DNA from: Erythrobacter sp.
Lineage (GTDB): Bacteria; Pseudomonadota; Alphaproteobacteria; Sphingomonadales; Sphingomonadaceae
NCBI GenBank assembly: GCA_023653115.1
Contig: JAMNXO010000001.1
Location: 124,001 to 188,000, forward strand
DNA length: 64,000 nt
Direction of reading: 5' to 3'
Below, in pieces: positions 27,034-34,456 of this stretch (position 1 is the first letter of the stretch; the number at the start of each line of letters is the position of its first letter). A program made the position numbers and the translations under genes. The notes below the pieces were generated by a model, which made no database searches, was not told the origin of the DNA, and saw only the letters and a list, made by a program, of their open reading frames with translations.

Positions 27034-27810
27034 TCAATTATTACCAACTGTGTCAAACGTAATACTTTCGCTCTCGTCCGGCGCGGCCGCCTGCGTCTTG
27101 CGGGTCAGTGCGATGTCGTAGATCACGCCCGCGCCATACCGCTGCGGAGCGTGCGGATCGTTGCGGCGCTTATCGAGCGTGAGCACCCGCGTGCCGAGCG
27201 CGAAGGCCTCCTTGATGTCATGAGTCACCATGATGATGGTGAGCCCGAACTCGCGCCACAGCTTGGTGATCAGCACGTGCATATCGGCGCGGATGCCGGG
27301 ATCGAGCGCGCCGAAGGGTTCGTCGAGCAGCAGGATGCGCGGCCGCTTGATCAACGCCTGCGCGATCGCGAGGCGCTGCTGCATCCCGCCTGACATTTCG
27401 GACGGGTAGAGGTGGAGACTGTCCGACAGCCCAACAGCGGCGAGCATCGCTTCGGCCTCCTCCCGCGCCGCGCGGCGGGCGCTGCCGAACAGGCGCGCGG
27501 CCAGCGGCGCACGGGCCAATTCCAGCCCGAGCATGGTGTTGCCCAGCACCGTAAGATGCGGGAACACCGAATAGCGCTGGAACACCACGCCGCGATCCGG
27601 CCCGCATTCGCGCGGCAGCGGCTTGCCATCGAGCATGATCCGCCCGCGGCTCGCCGTATCCTGCCCGAGGATTACGCGCAGCAGGCTGCTCTTGCCCGCG
27701 CCCGACGGCCCGATCACCGAAACGAACGCGCCCTCGTCAATGTCGAGCGAGATGCGCTCGAGCACGACCTTTTCGCCATATTCGACCCAGATGTTGGTGA
27801 GGCTCAGCAT
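27034..27810 (-). CDS. ABC transporter ATP-binding protein (guanidine/urea importer)
   Basis: 258-residue ATPase of the nitrate/taurine-type ABC importers. Walker A is GPSGAGKSSLLRV, the signature is MSGGMQQRLAIAQ, Walker B is ILLLDEPFGALD, and the switch His is in MVTHDIKEAF. The C-terminal 30 residues (RKTQAAAPDESESITFD and onward) are extra and non-conserved, and the DNA encoding them contains the inverted repeat at 27038. The ATG lies three bases after the permease stop. It energises uptake for the carboxylase pathway encoded downstream. Confidence 0.93.
   Translation of the reverse strand: MLSLTNIWVEYGEKVVLERISLDIDEGAFVSVIGPSGAGKSSLLRVILGQDTASRGRIMLDGKPLPRECGPDRGVVFQRYSVFPHLTVLGNTMLGLELARAPLAARLFGSARRAAREEAEAMLAAVGLSDSLHLYPSEMSGGMQQRLAIAQALIKRPRILLLDEPFGALDPGIRADMHVLITKLWREFGLTIIMVTHDIKEAFALGTRVLTLDKRRNDPHAPQRYGAGVIYDIALTRKTQAAAPDESESITFDTVGNN
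27038..27065. promoter_or_regulatory. Inverted repeat, candidate NikR-like operator (site 1)
   Basis: TTATTAC, 14 bases, GTAATAC; the core TATTAC-N14-GTAATA is a perfect inverted repeat. It begins 17 bases upstream of the NikR-like start codon and lies within the last codons of the ATPase gene. An element of identical core and spacing lies upstream of the binding-protein gene (29811). From memory, some NikR proteins bind GTGTTAC-N13/14-GTAACAC, a similar geometry. An internal, autoregulated promoter is plausible. Confidence 0.65.
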
Positions 27811-27813
27811 GGC

Positions 27814-28629
27814 TTAATGGCCCGCCTTGTGGGCCCAGCCGAACAGGCCGCGGCTGGTGCGGGTGAGCAGGAAATCCATCGCCACAGCGAGCAGCGCAAT
27901 CCACACCACGTAAGGGATGATCACGTCCATCGCGAGATAGCGGCGGACAAGGAAGATGCGGTAGCCAAGGCCCACATCAGCCGCGATCGCCTCGGCCGAG
28001 ATCAGGAACACCCAGGCCGGACCGAGCGAAAGCCGCAAGGCCTGGATCAGGCGCGGCATCGCCTGAGGGAGCGCGATCCGCAGCAGGAATTGCCACGAGT
28101 TCGCCCCCAGCGTCAGCGCCTTGACCAGCTGTTCGCGCGGGTTTGCGGCAATATGGCCTGCAACATCGCGGATCATGAAGGGCGCGATCCCGATCACGAT
28201 CAGCGCTACCTTGGAGGTCTCGCCAAGGCCGAAGACGATGAACAGGATCGGCAGCAGCGCGATCGGCGGGATCACCGCGATCGCCGTCACCAGCGGACCG
28301 AAAGTGGCGCGCACTGGCGGCAGCGCGCCCAGCACAAGGCCCACCAGCAGGACCGAAAGCGTCGCGATCCCGAGCCCGAAGCCGAGCCGCTGGAGGCTCG
28401 CCAGCGTATCGGCCCAGAACAAGAGCTGCCCCGAAAGCGGATCGGCCTCGAACAACAGCGCCGCCATCGCCTCGACCATGGCGGCGGGCAGGGGGAGGAT
28501 CTTGTCAGCCGGGTTGGCGGCATGGCGGCTGGCCGCAGCGATGACATAGGCGATGGCGAGCCCCGCCAGCGGGATTGTGCCGAGCAGCAGCGCATGGCTG
28601 CGACCGATGGTGCGGTTCACCCAGCGCAT
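27814..28629 (-). CDS. ABC transporter permease (guanidine/urea importer)
   Basis: 271-residue inner-membrane permease with an N-terminal span (ALLLGTIPLAGLAIAYVIAA) and about five further hydrophobic segments. The cytoplasmic EAA-like loop that contacts the ATPase is visible (LLRIALPQAMPRLIQALRLSLGPAW). The family is that of SsuC/NrtB-type permeases. The gene ends three bases before the ATPase start and begins 34 bases after the binding-protein gene. One permease gene implies a homodimer. Confidence 0.92.
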   Translation of the reverse strand: MRWVNRTIGRSHALLLGTIPLAGLAIAYVIAAASRHAANPADKILPLPAAMVEAMAALLFEADPLSGQLLFWADTLASLQRLGFGLGIATLSVLLVGLVLGALPPVRATFGPLVTAIAVIPPIALLPILFIVFGLGETSKVALIVIGIAPFMIRDVAGHIAANPREQLVKALTLGANSWQFLLRIALPQAMPRLIQALRLSLGPAWVFLISAEAIAADVGLGYRIFLVRRYLAMDVIIPYVVWIALLAVAMDFLLTRTSRGLFGWAHKAGH

Positions 28630-28663
28630 CAGGTCAGCGTCCCGCTATCCGCCCCGCCGCGCC

Positions 28664-29749
28664 TCAGAGCTTCCCGTCCGCGGCCAGCTGCATGAACGTG
28701 GGATCGAAGCGCAGCGTGATCGCTTTTGTGTCGCCCAGCGTCTTGCCGCCCGGGAATTCCATCCCGACTGCATCGGCCGAGCGCGCGCCCTGACCGAACA
28801 GGCCCTGGGCAAAGCTGAAATCGCGCACGCGCTGCATGGTGGTGACAAGATCAGCCGACGACATCGCGCCCACTGCTGCCTTGGCATCGGTGTAGAGGAA
28901 GGTGCTCGCCAACTGGCCTTCGAATTCTGCGGGCGTGGTGCCGGCCAGCTTGGCCATCGCCGCGCGGGCGGCAGCGCCTTCGGCATCCTGCTTGGCCATC
29001 AGCGTCATCGTCTCGAACCAGATGCCGGCGAGCGCCTTGCCGAGGTTCGGATTGGCCTTGAGCGTAGCGGTATCGACCACCAGCAGATCGAGGATCTCGC
29101 CCGGAATATCGGCCGAGGTGAAGACGGCCGTGGTGCCCGGCACGCCCTTCATGGTGGTGACCTGGGGGTTCCACGCCACCGCGGCGTTGATCGCGGGCGC
29201 GGCAAAGGCGCTGGCAATGTCGGCGTCCGAGGTGTTGACCGTCTTCACATCGGTCAGCTTCATGCCGTTCTTTTCGAGCGCGCGGGCCAACAGGTAGTGC
29301 GAAACTGAAAGCTCGACGAGATAGACCTCGCGCCCCTTGATCGCGGCGACATTGCTCGCGCCTTTCAGCAGCACCGCATCATTGCCGTTGGAATAATCCC
29401 CGAGGATGATCGCGCTGGTGTCCTTGCCGCCTGCGGCCGGAATGGTGAGCGCGTCCATGTTGGCAACAGTCACCCCGTCAAGCTTGCCGGCGGTGTATTG
29501 ATTGACCGACTCCACGTAGTCATTGACCTGCACGAACTTGATTTCGATGCCGTATTTGTCGGCCCATTTCTTCACGATCCCGGATTGCTCGGCATAGGGC
29601 CACGGCATCCACCCGGCGTAGATCGACCATCCGATGTTGAAGCTGGTGCGCGGCTCGGCCGCTTCTTCTGCGGAGGGTGTGCAGGCTGCCACAGCAAGCG
29701 CGCAGGCGATGAGGAGGAAGCGGGCCGCGCGGCGAAGCTGATGGAGCAT
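28664..29749 (-). CDS. ABC transporter substrate-binding lipoprotein (guanidine/urea importer)
   Basis: 361 residues from the ATG before LHQLRRAARFL, which has AGGAA nine bases upstream. The N-terminus is a lipoprotein signal (FLLIACALAVAAC). The mature part is an SsuA/NrtA-like two-lobe binding protein (FNIGWSIYAGWMPWPYAEQ, VQVNDYVESVNQYTAGKLDGVTVAN). It is first in the ten-gene operon and captures substrate in the periplasm for the permease. Proteins of this type are annotated as urea-carboxylase-related transporters; guanidine is the likelier ligand given the DUF1989 pair, but this is inferred. Confidence 0.9.
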   Translation of the reverse strand: MLHQLRRAARFLLIACALAVAACTPSAEEAAEPRTSFNIGWSIYAGWMPWPYAEQSGIVKKWADKYGIEIKFVQVNDYVESVNQYTAGKLDGVTVANMDALTIPAAGGKDTSAIILGDYSNGNDAVLLKGASNVAAIKGREVYLVELSVSHYLLARALEKNGMKLTDVKTVNTSDADIASAFAAPAINAAVAWNPQVTTMKGVPGTTAVFTSADIPGEILDLLVVDTATLKANPNLGKALAGIWFETMTLMAKQDAEGAAARAAMAKLAGTTPAEFEGQLASTFLYTDAKAAVGAMSSADLVTTMQRVRDFSFAQGLFGQGARSADAVGMEFPGGKTLGDTKAITLRFDPTFMQLAADGKL

Positions 29750-29810
29750 GATTCGAGATTCCTTTCGCAACCGCAGCATCTCCCCATCGTCCGGGTTTGT
29801 CTATGGGGAA

Positions 29811-29838
29811 TTATTACGATTGCGAAGAAATGTAATAT
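29811..29838. promoter_or_regulatory. Inverted repeat, candidate NikR-like operator (site 2)
   Basis: TTATTAC, 14 bases, GTAATAT, centred about 75 bases upstream of the binding-protein start and also upstream of the divergent lipoprotein gene. Its core and spacing match the site at 27038, and the left arm match extends to AATTATTAC in both. A/T-rich sequence here contrasts with the surroundings. It is probably the main control site of the ten-gene operon, and may also affect the divergent gene. Confidence 0.65.
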
Positions 29839-29901
29839 GCCTATCTTCGCTTCCAGCCTGGCCGAAGATGTCGCGGCCAGCGGCTCATGGAAAGGATTGC
29901 G

Positions 29902-30867
29902 ATGGCCCGTCGACCGGCAGCACGCCCCCTCCCGCTGATCATGGCAACCGCCTTGCTGGCGTCCTGCGCTGCTGAAGAGCCGCCGCCGCCAGCCGAAGGC
30001 CCGGCGGTGGATCTGGTCGAAAAGGCGCTTCAGGTTCCCGGCTTTGCCGATTTCATCGCGATCGACGGCGATACGGCATGGGTCACCAATGACGGGCGGG
30101 TGGAACAGTGGTCGACCACGGGCAAGCTCGCCAGCCTTGACGTGCCGCGCCCGTGCGGGACGATGGCGATTGCCGAAGGCTCGCTGTGGGTTGCCAATTG
30201 CAAGGGCGCCGAGATTTACCGCGTCAATCTCGAAACCGCGACGCTCGAAGCCAAGGTCGCCAGCGGGCTCGCCAATCCCAAGGGCGAGACGAATGTGGTG
30301 GCGGGCGCTGGCTCGGTCTGGGTCGCGAGCGATCCGGCGGGCAAAGTCGCGCGGATCGATCCCAAGACCAATGCTGTCATCGCCACCATCACAGTCGCGC
30401 CGGAGACCTGGTATCTCGCCTTCGGCTTCGACGCGATCTGGGCGGTCAGCAGCGAAGGCAAGGTGCTGCAGAAGATTGATCCGGCCACCAACGCCGTGGT
30501 CGGCACTGTCGCGCTTGGCGATACGCCGGGCTTCCTCGCTGCGGGCGAAGGCGCGGTGTGGGTGCAGGAGCAGGGCGATGGCACGGTCGCCAAAATCGAT
30601 CCCGCCAAGCTCGAAGTCGCGGGGCGCACCACTGTCGGCGACAATCTCAAATGGGGCGACATCGATACCGGTGGCGGGGCAGTCTGGCTGCGCACCACCG
30701 ATGATCAGACGCTGGTGGTGATCGATCCGGCAACGCTCGCGATCCGCGCGCGACTCGGCGAGGCGGTCGGCAGCGGCGCGCTGCGCTACACCCCTGCTGG
30801 TGTATGGACCTCGGCGCATGACAACCAGACCCTGTCCTGGTGGAGCGCTCCGAAGGCTCCGAACTAG
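29902..30867 (+). CDS. Beta-propeller lipoprotein of unknown function (YncE/Vgb-like)
   Basis: 321 residues from the ATG before ARRPAARP, preferred because AAAGGA lies just upstream; an in-frame ATG at 29887 is the alternative. A lipobox (LLASC) follows a short hydrophobic stretch. The rest is repeated blades of about 45 residues with recurring VWVA/LWVANC, KIDPATN and ARIDPKTN motifs, as in YncE-like seven-bladed propellers. No catalytic motif is visible. It is divergent from the importer operon, with the shared inverted repeat between the two, but any functional link is unproven. Confidence 0.75.
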   Translation: MARRPAARPLPLIMATALLASCAAEEPPPPAEGPAVDLVEKALQVPGFADFIAIDGDTAWVTNDGRVEQWSTTGKLASLDVPRPCGTMAIAEGSLWVANCKGAEIYRVNLETATLEAKVASGLANPKGETNVVAGAGSVWVASDPAGKVARIDPKTNAVIATITVAPETWYLAFGFDAIWAVSSEGKVLQKIDPATNAVVGTVALGDTPGFLAAGEGAVWVQEQGDGTVAKIDPAKLEVAGRTTVGDNLKWGDIDTGGGAVWLRTTDDQTLVVIDPATLAIRARLGEAVGSGALRYTPAGVWTSAHDNQTLSWWSAPKAPN

Positions 30868-30875
30868 CGCTTTTT
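30845..30875 (+). terminator. Possible intrinsic terminator after propeller lipoprotein
   Basis: GCGCT and AGCGC form a 5-bp stem around a 16-base loop, spanning the stop codon, and are followed immediately by TTTTT. The stem is short but the T-run is clean. Confidence 0.4.
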
Positions 30876-31075
30876 AGGCATTGACGCATGGCCTGCGATA
30901 GGTGACCTTAAGTGTCTTCTGTCCCGCTTGGCGGCGAGGGGGTGCGGAAGGGGCCGCTCGCTGAAGTGCGAACGTCTCACCTCTGAAGATTTCGAGATAT
31001 CCGCGGGGAGGGATCTTCCGCCGGGTGATCGCGAAGGGTCGCACAAGACGTCCCGCCGGTGTCCCGCTGTCCCTC

Positions 31076-31096
31076 TATCCGCAACGGGGGAGGATA
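31076..31096 (+). promoter_or_regulatory. Possible hairpin masking the ribosome site of the BLUF gene
   Basis: TATCC (31076-31080) can pair with GGATA (31092-31096), enclosing GGGGGA of the Shine-Dalgarno region just before the ATG at 31099. The 231-base leader from 30868 also carries three closely spaced GTCCC copies. Otherwise I see nothing in this leader. Confidence 0.25.
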
Positions 31097-31098
31097 TA

Positions 31099-32154
31099 AT
31101 GCAAGTGCATCGGGAGTCCGCGCTGGCGGATTCGGCAGACTGGGTCGGCTGCCTCACTTACCAAAGCCGGGCGATTGCGCGGCCCGCACCGGGTGAGCTT
31201 GAAAAGCTCGTCGCACAAGCACGGCACCGCAATCGCAGCCTCGGCCTGACCGGCATGCTGCTGTATGACAACGGCCGGTTTCTCCAGACGCTGGAAGGTC
31301 CGCCCACCGCGATTGCCGCGGTGTGGGACTCGATCAGCCGCGATCCGCGCCATTGCGAGATCGAGGTGCTGACCGAACACCTTGTCTCGAACCGCCTGTT
31401 CGCGGGCTGGGATCTGCTGCTCTACAGCCGCGAGGACAACAAGCGCCGCACGACACGCGATAGTGACCTCGCCCCGCACGCGCTGGCACATTATGTCCCC
31501 GGACTGACCCGCATGGCGCTCGAAGGCGATGACGCGCGGATCAACGCCCAACTGGCGGCGATTGCCGAACAGGGATGGAGCGCGGACGATGTCGTCGCGC
31601 ACCTGATCGAGCCGGTGGCCCGCGCGATGGGCGATGCCTGGCTGGCCGACCAGTGCTGCGAATTCGATCTCACTGTCGGGCTTAGTATGTTGCAACTGGC
31701 CGGCCATGCGGTGCGCACCCATGCCTGCACCAACAGCCTGCGCCAGAGCCGCTATTCGATCCTGCTGGCGACCGCACCGGGCGAGCAGCACATGGTTGGC
31801 ACGGCGCTGCTGGCGGACCAGTTCACCGATGCCGGGTGGCGGGTCGACATGGCCTTCCCCGGCAGCAAGGAGGCCCTGGCCAACCAGATTGCAGCGCAGG
31901 GGCATGATGCGGTCGATATCGCCCTGTCCGATGCTCTGCCGCGCCAAAGCGCGCTGGCGCGGCTGCGCGATACGGTCGAGCAGTGCCACAACGCTGTGCC
32001 GGGCAATTTGGTGGTGGTTTCGGTCGGTGGACGGATGTTTGCCGAAGCCAGCGCGAGCGCGGCCTCGGTCGGAGCGGATCACGCCCGCCGCAACATCGGC
32101 GGCACGAGCCTCAGGCTGGCTCAGCTGGTGCAGCAGGGCCGCAAACCGCAATAG
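31099..32154 (+). CDS. BLUF-SCHIC photoreceptor, AppA-like
   Basis: 351 residues. The N-terminal BLUF domain binds FAD and senses blue light; Tyr21, Asn45, Gln63 and Trp104 fall at exactly the residue numbers known for Rhodobacter AppA. A helical region (about 160-205, with AMGDAWLADQCCEFDLTVG) and a B12-binding-like SCHIC domain follow, with E-x-H-x-x-G at His231. The Cys-rich tail of AppA is missing. AppA antagonises the photosynthesis repressor PpsR; a similar light/heme-linked role is inferred. The start ATG has GGGGGAGGA just upstream. No photosynthesis genes lie in this window. Confidence 0.9.
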   Translation: MQVHRESALADSADWVGCLTYQSRAIARPAPGELEKLVAQARHRNRSLGLTGMLLYDNGRFLQTLEGPPTAIAAVWDSISRDPRHCEIEVLTEHLVSNRLFAGWDLLLYSREDNKRRTTRDSDLAPHALAHYVPGLTRMALEGDDARINAQLAAIAEQGWSADDVVAHLIEPVARAMGDAWLADQCCEFDLTVGLSMLQLAGHAVRTHACTNSLRQSRYSILLATAPGEQHMVGTALLADQFTDAGWRVDMAFPGSKEALANQIAAQGHDAVDIALSDALPRQSALARLRDTVEQCHNAVPGNLVVVSVGGRMFAEASASAASVGADHARRNIGGTSLRLAQLVQQGRKPQ

Positions 32155-32158
32155 GCGC

Positions 32159-32551
32159 TCACACCAGCCCCAGCCGCTCCAGCTTCATCGCCAGCTTGCC
32201 CGGCAGCGCGTCGCCGATATCCTCGCCATCGGCGACGTCCTTAGGGGCCTTCTCGTCGGTCAGGTAGCGCCAGCCCTGATGCGCGCGCTTGGGAAGCTGG
32301 TGGACACGGATCAGGCGCGGTTCGAGCACGATGTCCCAGCGCCCGTCCTCGGTCTTCACGAAAGCGGTGATGGGTGATCGCGCGACAATCGCGTGATTGA
32401 TGATCCAGAACAGCGAGCCGCCGACCACCTCCTCGTGCCGCGTGGGCCGGTTGCGGGTGGTGAGGCGGATGTCTCCGCGGCCTTCATACCATCCGGCCAG
32501 ATGATCATAGCTTTTCGCGCCGAACGCGATCTTGGTCAGGTGAAGCGGCAT
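32159..32551 (-). CDS. DUF1489-like protein of unknown function
   Basis: 130 residues from the ATG before PLHLTKIAFGAKSYDHL. The sequence (TTRNRPTRHEEVVGGSLFWIINHAIVARSPI, split by short loops, then LIRVHQLPKRAHQGWRYL) resembles the DUF1489 family, common in Alphaproteobacteria with no known function. It is soluble, with no signal or membrane segment. It converges on the BLUF gene, with four bases between the stops, and lies 31 bases after the Rieske oxygenase gene. Confidence 0.7.
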   Translation of the reverse strand: MPLHLTKIAFGAKSYDHLAGWYEGRGDIRLTTRNRPTRHEEVVGGSLFWIINHAIVARSPITAFVKTEDGRWDIVLEPRLIRVHQLPKRAHQGWRYLTDEKAPKDVADGEDIGDALPGKLAMKLERLGLV

Positions 32552-32582
32552 GGCGCTGCTCTCCGGCACGCCTGCACCGGAG

Positions 32583-33956
32583 TCAACGGCTCAGATACTG
32601 GTCGAGCGTCAGATGCAGCTGGCGGATGCGCGCTTCCTGATAGTTTCCGAGCGTCTGCGCCCCTTTGCGCGAGGCCCGCGCCCCGTCGCGCTGGAGCTTG
32701 AGGTTCTCGGTATCCTGATCGAGAATTTCGGCGAGCGCAAAGCCGGGGACGGTGGTGTAGCTGTCCTCCACGCCGAGCCGGATCGGGGTAGCCGGGGCGG
32801 GGCGCTCACCGCTGGCAGGCAGCGGCTGGAGCACGAGGATTTCGTGCAGGCATTCATCCGGCCCCAGCGGGCGGAAGCGGTAGCACAGGCGGATCCCGAT
32901 GCCGGGGAAGAAGAAGGCATTGGGGAACAGGAAATACTCGATCGAATCCATCATCTCGGTGGTGGAGACGCCTGACAGATCGGTGCCGAAAGCGCTGCCC
33001 AGTTCCGCGCGCAGCAGCCGTCCGTGCTCGGCGCGGGCGGATGCACCCGGTGGCAGAGTGGCAGGATCGCGGCCCAGCTTGCCGAACAGCGTGGCCTCGC
33101 TCACCTCCTGCTTGAGGTGCGGGCTCGGCACGCCGACCGCGTGGATGAAGCGCGACACGTGGCGCCCGAAAATGTCGTATTGCGCATTGGCATCGGCAGC
33201 GGTGTAAACCGCCTGCGCGTGGGTCTCGAGCACGTGGAAGGCTTCAAGGAACGCCTCCATTGCCATCTTCCAGTTGGCCGGCAGCACCTTTTCGGTGTGC
33301 AGCGCGACATAGCGATCATGCATCGGCCACAGCTTGAAATGCTCCGGCATGACTTCGAGCTGCTCGGCCAGGGGCAGCGGGTTTTCGCCCATGTGAATGA
33401 ACACAAAGCCGCCCCAGGTGTCGCAGGCGACTTCATCCAGCCCGAAGTTTTCGTCCGACACATGGGGGAAGTCCCAGCGGCACGGCACTTCGCGCAGGGT
33501 GCCGTCGAGGTTCCAGCTCATCCCGTGGAACGGGCAGCGGATATTGGCGCGCCGCACTCCGCGTGAGCCTTCGGCAGCGAACTTCATCCCCCGGTGCGGA
33601 CAGGAATTGATAAAGGCGCGGATTGCCATGTCGGGCCCGCGCACCACCAGCACGGAATGGTGGCCAACGTCATAGACGTAGCGATCACCCGGATCGGGGA
33701 TGTGCTCTTCGCGGCAGGCCCATTGCCAGACGTTCGGCCAAAGGCGCTCCATTTCGAGATCGTGGAACGCCGGGTCGGTGTAGCGCGCAAACGGCAAGTC
33801 TGCATCGCCGAGGAAGCTATAGGCCTGCTCGCGCATCGCCGCGGGCGGGTTGTCGCCGTCCGCGTCGAGAATGTCCTGCATCGAGGGGCCGGGGCAACGC
33901 GCCGCTCCGGGAGCCAGCAAGGGATCGGACGGGGCGGTGAGATCGGGCATGCTCAT
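32583..33956 (-). CDS. Rieske non-heme iron oxygenase, large subunit
   Basis: 457 residues. The Rieske 2Fe-2S motifs are Cys119-x-His121 (SCPHRG) and Cys141-x2-His144 (CPFHG). Mononuclear iron ligands His241 and His246 lie in EAFHVLETHAQ. This is the catalytic alpha subunit of an aromatic ring-hydroxylating oxygenase. No ferredoxin or reductase gene is nearby, so electron donors must be encoded elsewhere. Its start overlaps the stop of an NTF2-like gene by four bases, and an SDR gene precedes that: a compact three-gene catabolic operon. The substrate is unknown. Confidence 0.92.
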   Translation of the reverse strand: MSMPDLTAPSDPLLAPGAARCPGPSMQDILDADGDNPPAAMREQAYSFLGDADLPFARYTDPAFHDLEMERLWPNVWQWACREEHIPDPGDRYVYDVGHHSVLVVRGPDMAIRAFINSCPHRGMKFAAEGSRGVRRANIRCPFHGMSWNLDGTLREVPCRWDFPHVSDENFGLDEVACDTWGGFVFIHMGENPLPLAEQLEVMPEHFKLWPMHDRYVALHTEKVLPANWKMAMEAFLEAFHVLETHAQAVYTAADANAQYDIFGRHVSRFIHAVGVPSPHLKQEVSEATLFGKLGRDPATLPPGASARAEHGRLLRAELGSAFGTDLSGVSTTEMMDSIEYFLFPNAFFFPGIGIRLCYRFRPLGPDECLHEILVLQPLPASGERPAPATPIRLGVEDSYTTVPGFALAEILDQDTENLKLQRDGARASRKGAQTLGNYQEARIRQLHLTLDQYLSR

Positions 33957-34456
33957 GCTTGCATCGCTTCGCGGTGGTAGAGCGGATCGGCGGGTTTCCT
34001 CTCGCCCATGATGAAGGGCGCGGCTTCCAGCATCGCGTCGCTCGCCGGGTCATCGCGCAGCCAGTCGACCAGTTCGGAGCGATAGGCGATCTTCCACACG
34101 CCCCCGCGCCGTTCGTAGCGATCGACATAGCGCCCCGCGATCATGAGGTCGCGCTTTGCCCCGGCTTCGTCCGTGATGCGGTGATAGGCCTGATAATAGA
34201 CCTCGCCGAAGGCCTCGTCGGCGCTGGTAAAGTCGATCAGGTGCTGGCCGAGCATGTGGTGGTTGCGATCATGCCCGGTGAGCGCCGCCATGCAAAAGGT
34301 GGCAAAATCCACCGGGCTGCCGCTGAAGATGCCATATTCGCACTGGGCCTTGGGCCAGAACTGCGCCGCCACTAGCGCCTCGTCCAGCCGATCGAGCCCG
34401 CGCATATAGAGCGCGGCCAGATCGATAATCGCAAAGCGATCATCAGCAGTGCCCAT
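33953..34456 (-). CDS. NTF2-like (SnoaL-type) protein
   Basis: 167 residues with the alpha+beta cone fold of the SnoaL/scytalone dehydratase group (LAALYMRGLDRLDEALVAAQFWP, NHHMLGQHLIDF, GRYVDRYERRGGVWKIAYR). Asp22 and His66/His67 fall where LinA and related dehydratases have their catalytic Asp and His. Small beta subunits of ring-hydroxylating oxygenases share this fold and size, and its stop overlaps the alpha-subunit start, so a structural role with the oxygenase is equally possible. It overlaps the SDR gene by one base (TGATG). Confidence 0.82.
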   Translation of the reverse strand: MGTADDRFAIIDLAALYMRGLDRLDEALVAAQFWPKAQCEYGIFSGSPVDFATFCMAALTGHDRNHHMLGQHLIDFTSADEAFGEVYYQAYHRITDEAGAKRDLMIAGRYVDRYERRGGVWKIAYRSELVDWLRDDPASDAMLEAAPFIMGERKPADPLYHREAMQA

